Assembly: GCA_937923405.1 (NCBI GenBank)
Contig: CALDUY010000003.1
Location: 62,001-126,000 of the forward strand
Length of the DNA stretch: 64,000 nucleotides
DNA from: an uncultured Gemmataceae bacterium
Lineage (GTDB): Bacteria > Planctomycetota > Planctomycetia > Gemmatales > Gemmataceae
Direction: 5' to 3'
The notes under the pieces were generated by a model that worked only from the letters and a program-made list of their open reading frames with translations, made no database searches and was not told the DNA's origin. Shown here in pieces: positions 62,281-64,000 of the stretch. The translations under genes were made by a program, and so were the position numbers. Numbering within the stretch: position 1 is the stretch's first letter; each line of letters opens with the position of its first letter.

Positions 62281-63267
62281 ATGGTTTCCCCCTCTAAGAG
62301 GCGGCGCGCCTTCACGCTCATCGAGCTGTTGGTTGTCATTGCCATCATCGCCATTCTCATCGGGCTGTTGTTGCCGGCGGTGCAGAAAGTCCGCGAGGCG
62401 GCTGGCCGCATGCAGTCGCAGAACAACCTCAAACAACTGGGGCTGGCCCTGCAAAATTTCTACAGCGCCCACGATTGCGCGCCGCCGATGTTCGGCACCG
62501 TGCCCAAGGGTGGAGCCAGCTACGCCGGTGGCTCGATCTTCTACCATCTGTTGCCCTACCTGGAGCAGGAGAATTTGTTCAAACTCGGTGTCGATGTCTC
62601 GCGCTCCTCTCCATTGAAGGTGTTGCGTGCCCCGTTAGATCGGAGCTATCCCGAACACGGCACCTTTGAACTGCCGGCGTTCGCCAATCCACCGTGGGCC
62701 AACCCAGCCAATACCACCTGGGGCCTAAGCAGTTACTCCGCGAACTGGCAGGTGTTCGGCGACGTGCCCGTCAAGTTCAGTAAGGTCACCGATGGGCTGT
62801 CGAACACGATGGTCTTCAGTGAGAAGTACGCGATCGCCAACCGTCCGAACAACCCCGGCGCGACCCTCTGGGGATATGGCGTCGATCCGCGCTCGATCCC
62901 GAACGGCTTCAACCCCCCCCTGGCTCCTGGTGCGTACCCCACGGAGGTTCAATGGGCCAACGATCAACCGACGAACTCCCTGTACGTTACCATGTTCCAT
63001 CCGCGCAATGGCTTCGTCAACCGAGGTGGAGCCGTCCCAACGTCTTGGTATGGGCCGAACCCTTGGCGTTGCCGGTGCATGCTCAAGCCGGAATGGGCAC
63101 CGCCGTTGAACAACGTGCATCCGCAGAAATCGCAGAGCTTCACCTCGGCGGGAATTTATTTTTGCATGGCTGATGGTGCAGTGCGCTTCGCCAGTTCGGC
63201 AACTCCTGATGCCAACTGGTCTGCTGCCGAGACGCCCGATTACGGCGAAACGATTTCGCCGGATTGA
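62281..63267 (+). CDS. DUF1559 prepilin-like protein
   Basis: A 328-residue protein with a type IV prepilin N-terminus ([19 protein letters not shown]) and the DUF1559 body, ending with the family block [19 protein letters not shown]. Planctomycetes carry dozens of these; they are thought to be pseudopilins of surface appendages or secretion systems, but function is not established. GAGGAG lies about 6 bases before ATG 62281. Confidence 0.95.
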   Translation: MVSPSKRRRAFTLIELLVVIAIIAILIGLLLPAVQKVREAAGRMQSQNNLKQLGLALQNFYSAHDCAPPMFGTVPKGGASYAGGSIFYHLLPYLEQENLFKLGVDVSRSSPLKVLRAPLDRSYPEHGTFELPAFANPPWANPANTTWGLSSYSANWQVFGDVPVKFSKVTDGLSNTMVFSEKYAIANRPNNPGATLWGYGVDPRSIPNGFNPPLAPGAYPTEVQWANDQPTNSLYVTMFHPRNGFVNRGGAVPTSWYGPNPWRCRCMLKPEWAPPLNNVHPQKSQSFTSAGIYFCMADGAVRFASSATPDANWSAAETPDYGETISPD

Positions 63268-63584
63268 TGCTTCCTCGATCCTGGAATCCCGGTTTCGGGA
63301 GTAACTAGTCTCCCGGTTCTCCTGGTCGAGTGATTCGTCCGGAGAACCGTTCTATTTCACGATGCCACGCTCCTCACATTCAGTGCCCCTCTCTCGCTGA
63401 GCGCTAGTGTTTTGTTGGTAAACTCCAGCAAAGGCCCCCCCGAGGATCCGAGAACCTTTCCCCTGTCGGGTGAAGTCTCGTCGCTTTTGCTGTCTGAGCT
63501 ACAGCAGATCCCTGCTTGGAGTGACGAGTTCGAGGCGAATTGGCAATCGCGTTCTGCTACGATGGATACACAGGAGGACTCGCC
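63268..63584. other. Intergenic region with terminator only
   Basis: About 320 bases between the DUF1559 and DUF4058 genes. Apart from the hairpin at 63314-63349 I see nothing; short open frames here are not convincing. Confidence 0.45.
63314..63349 (+). terminator. Terminator-like hairpin after the DUF1559 gene
   Basis: A perfect 9-base inverted repeat, CGGTTCTCC / GGAGAACCG, with an 18-base loop, followed by TTCTATTTC. The large loop makes it a moderate prediction. Confidence 0.5.
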
Positions 63585-64000
63585 ATGCCTATTCACGACT
63601 GGACCCGCGTTCGTGCCAATCGCTTCCATGACTTTCATCAGCGTTGGATGATCGCGCTGAGTAATACTCTCAATGCGGGACGTTTACCGGAGGGGTATTT
63701 TGCCATGGTCGAACAGATCACCGGCGGCCCCGAGCCAGACGTGGTCACCTTAGAGCTGCCACGCGAACCACCGTCCACTCCTGCTGGCGTGGCGGTCACG
63801 GCCAAGCCCCCGCAAGCGAGGCTTGTACAACGTATCGAAACACTTCGATATGCTCGCAAGGCGAATCGAGTAACGATCCGGCATCCGGACGGCGATGTAG
63901 TGGCCGTGATTGAGATCGTCTCGCCGGGCAACAAATCGAGCCGGGAAGGGCTACATTCGTTTGCCCGCAAGGCGGTGGCGCTGTTGACCGCAAAGATTCA
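63585..64000 (+). CDS. DUF4058 family protein, cut by right edge
   Basis: An open frame from ATG 63585 with a strong AGGAGG 7 bases upstream continues to the window end without a stop (138 codons seen). It starts MPIHDWTRVRANRFHDFHQR and has ALNAGxLP- and YFAMVEQ-like blocks, the typical opening of DUF4058 proteins, which are common in planctomycetes and cyanobacteria. Later VIEIVSPGNKSS resembles a nuclease-like (PD-(D/E)XK-type) strand, but no activity is established. The C-terminus lies outside the window. Confidence 0.85.
   Translation, partial: MPIHDWTRVRANRFHDFHQRWMIALSNTLNAGRLPEGYFAMVEQITGGPEPDVVTLELPREPPSTPAGVAVTAKPPQARLVQRIETLRYARKANRVTIRHPDGDVVAVIEIVSPGNKSSREGLHSFARKAVALLTAKI

Overview
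The window is a stretch of bacterial chromosome from a planctomycete, most likely of the Gemmata/Gemmataceae type. Evidence: paired DUF1501 and DUF1549/DUF1553 genes, a DUF1592-type cytochrome gene followed by a DUF1552 gene, a DUF1559 prepilin-like protein, an exported protein starting with an LEDRLAP-type sorting motif, several eukaryote-like Ser/Thr kinases, and high GC with dense coding on both strands. It looks like ordinary chromosome with accessory islands. No phage, transposase or CRISPR array was seen.

Left part (1-16.9 kb): a frameshifted beta-propeller lipoprotein gene runs off the left edge. Next come tRNA-Ser(TGA) with a truncated tRNA-Ser-like copy just upstream of it, an MBOAT acyltransferase, a Ser/Thr kinase, the housekeeping run pssA-ribE-rsmA and a second kinase with a zinc ribbon. 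A six-gene minus-strand operon (14343 to 9054) encodes a VgrG-type spike with an unusual long C-terminal extension, a 203-aa protein, a PAAR tip protein, a small beta-helix protein, a C39-like cysteine peptidase with a zinc ribbon and a small helical protein. No sheath, baseplate or ClpV genes are present, so this is an orphan spike/effector-like island. Divergent from it lie two tandem paralogues of unknown function and a coiled-coil protein, then a fasciclin-domain protein.

Middle (16.9-42.8 kb): a glutamine-amidotransferase-like protein lacking its catalytic residues; the DUF1592/DUF1552/ThuA trio; fluoride exporter crcB convergent with a TerC protein; csrA translationally coupled to a small protein; a FucI-like isomerase; a phosphodiesterase; and the run ispF-cysS-ruvC-ruvA-ruvB. 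A lower-GC block at 33.8-36.4 kb holds remnants of a GTPase/membrane gene set, including a 57-aa lipoprotein, and is bordered by a palindromic dispersed repeat that also occurs at 27.2 kb. comEC, a lipoyl-free E2-type acyltransferase, an AAA ATPase and a secreted metallo-beta-lactamase-fold hydrolase follow.

Right part (43-64 kb): an exported CBM2/Calx-beta/GH18 protein; a pseudokinase-PP2C fusion upstream of a cytochrome P450; a MerR/cobalamin-domain regulator of CarH/LitR type divergent from a sigma factor, which suggests a light-responsive regulatory pair; an MFS transporter; the DUF1549/DUF1553-DUF1501 pair; a tightly coupled hydrolase-methyltransferase-GH3 operon; an M24 peptidase with a small lipoprotein; a DUF1559 protein; and a DUF4058 gene cut by the right edge.

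All functional calls come from reading motifs by eye. No database search was run.
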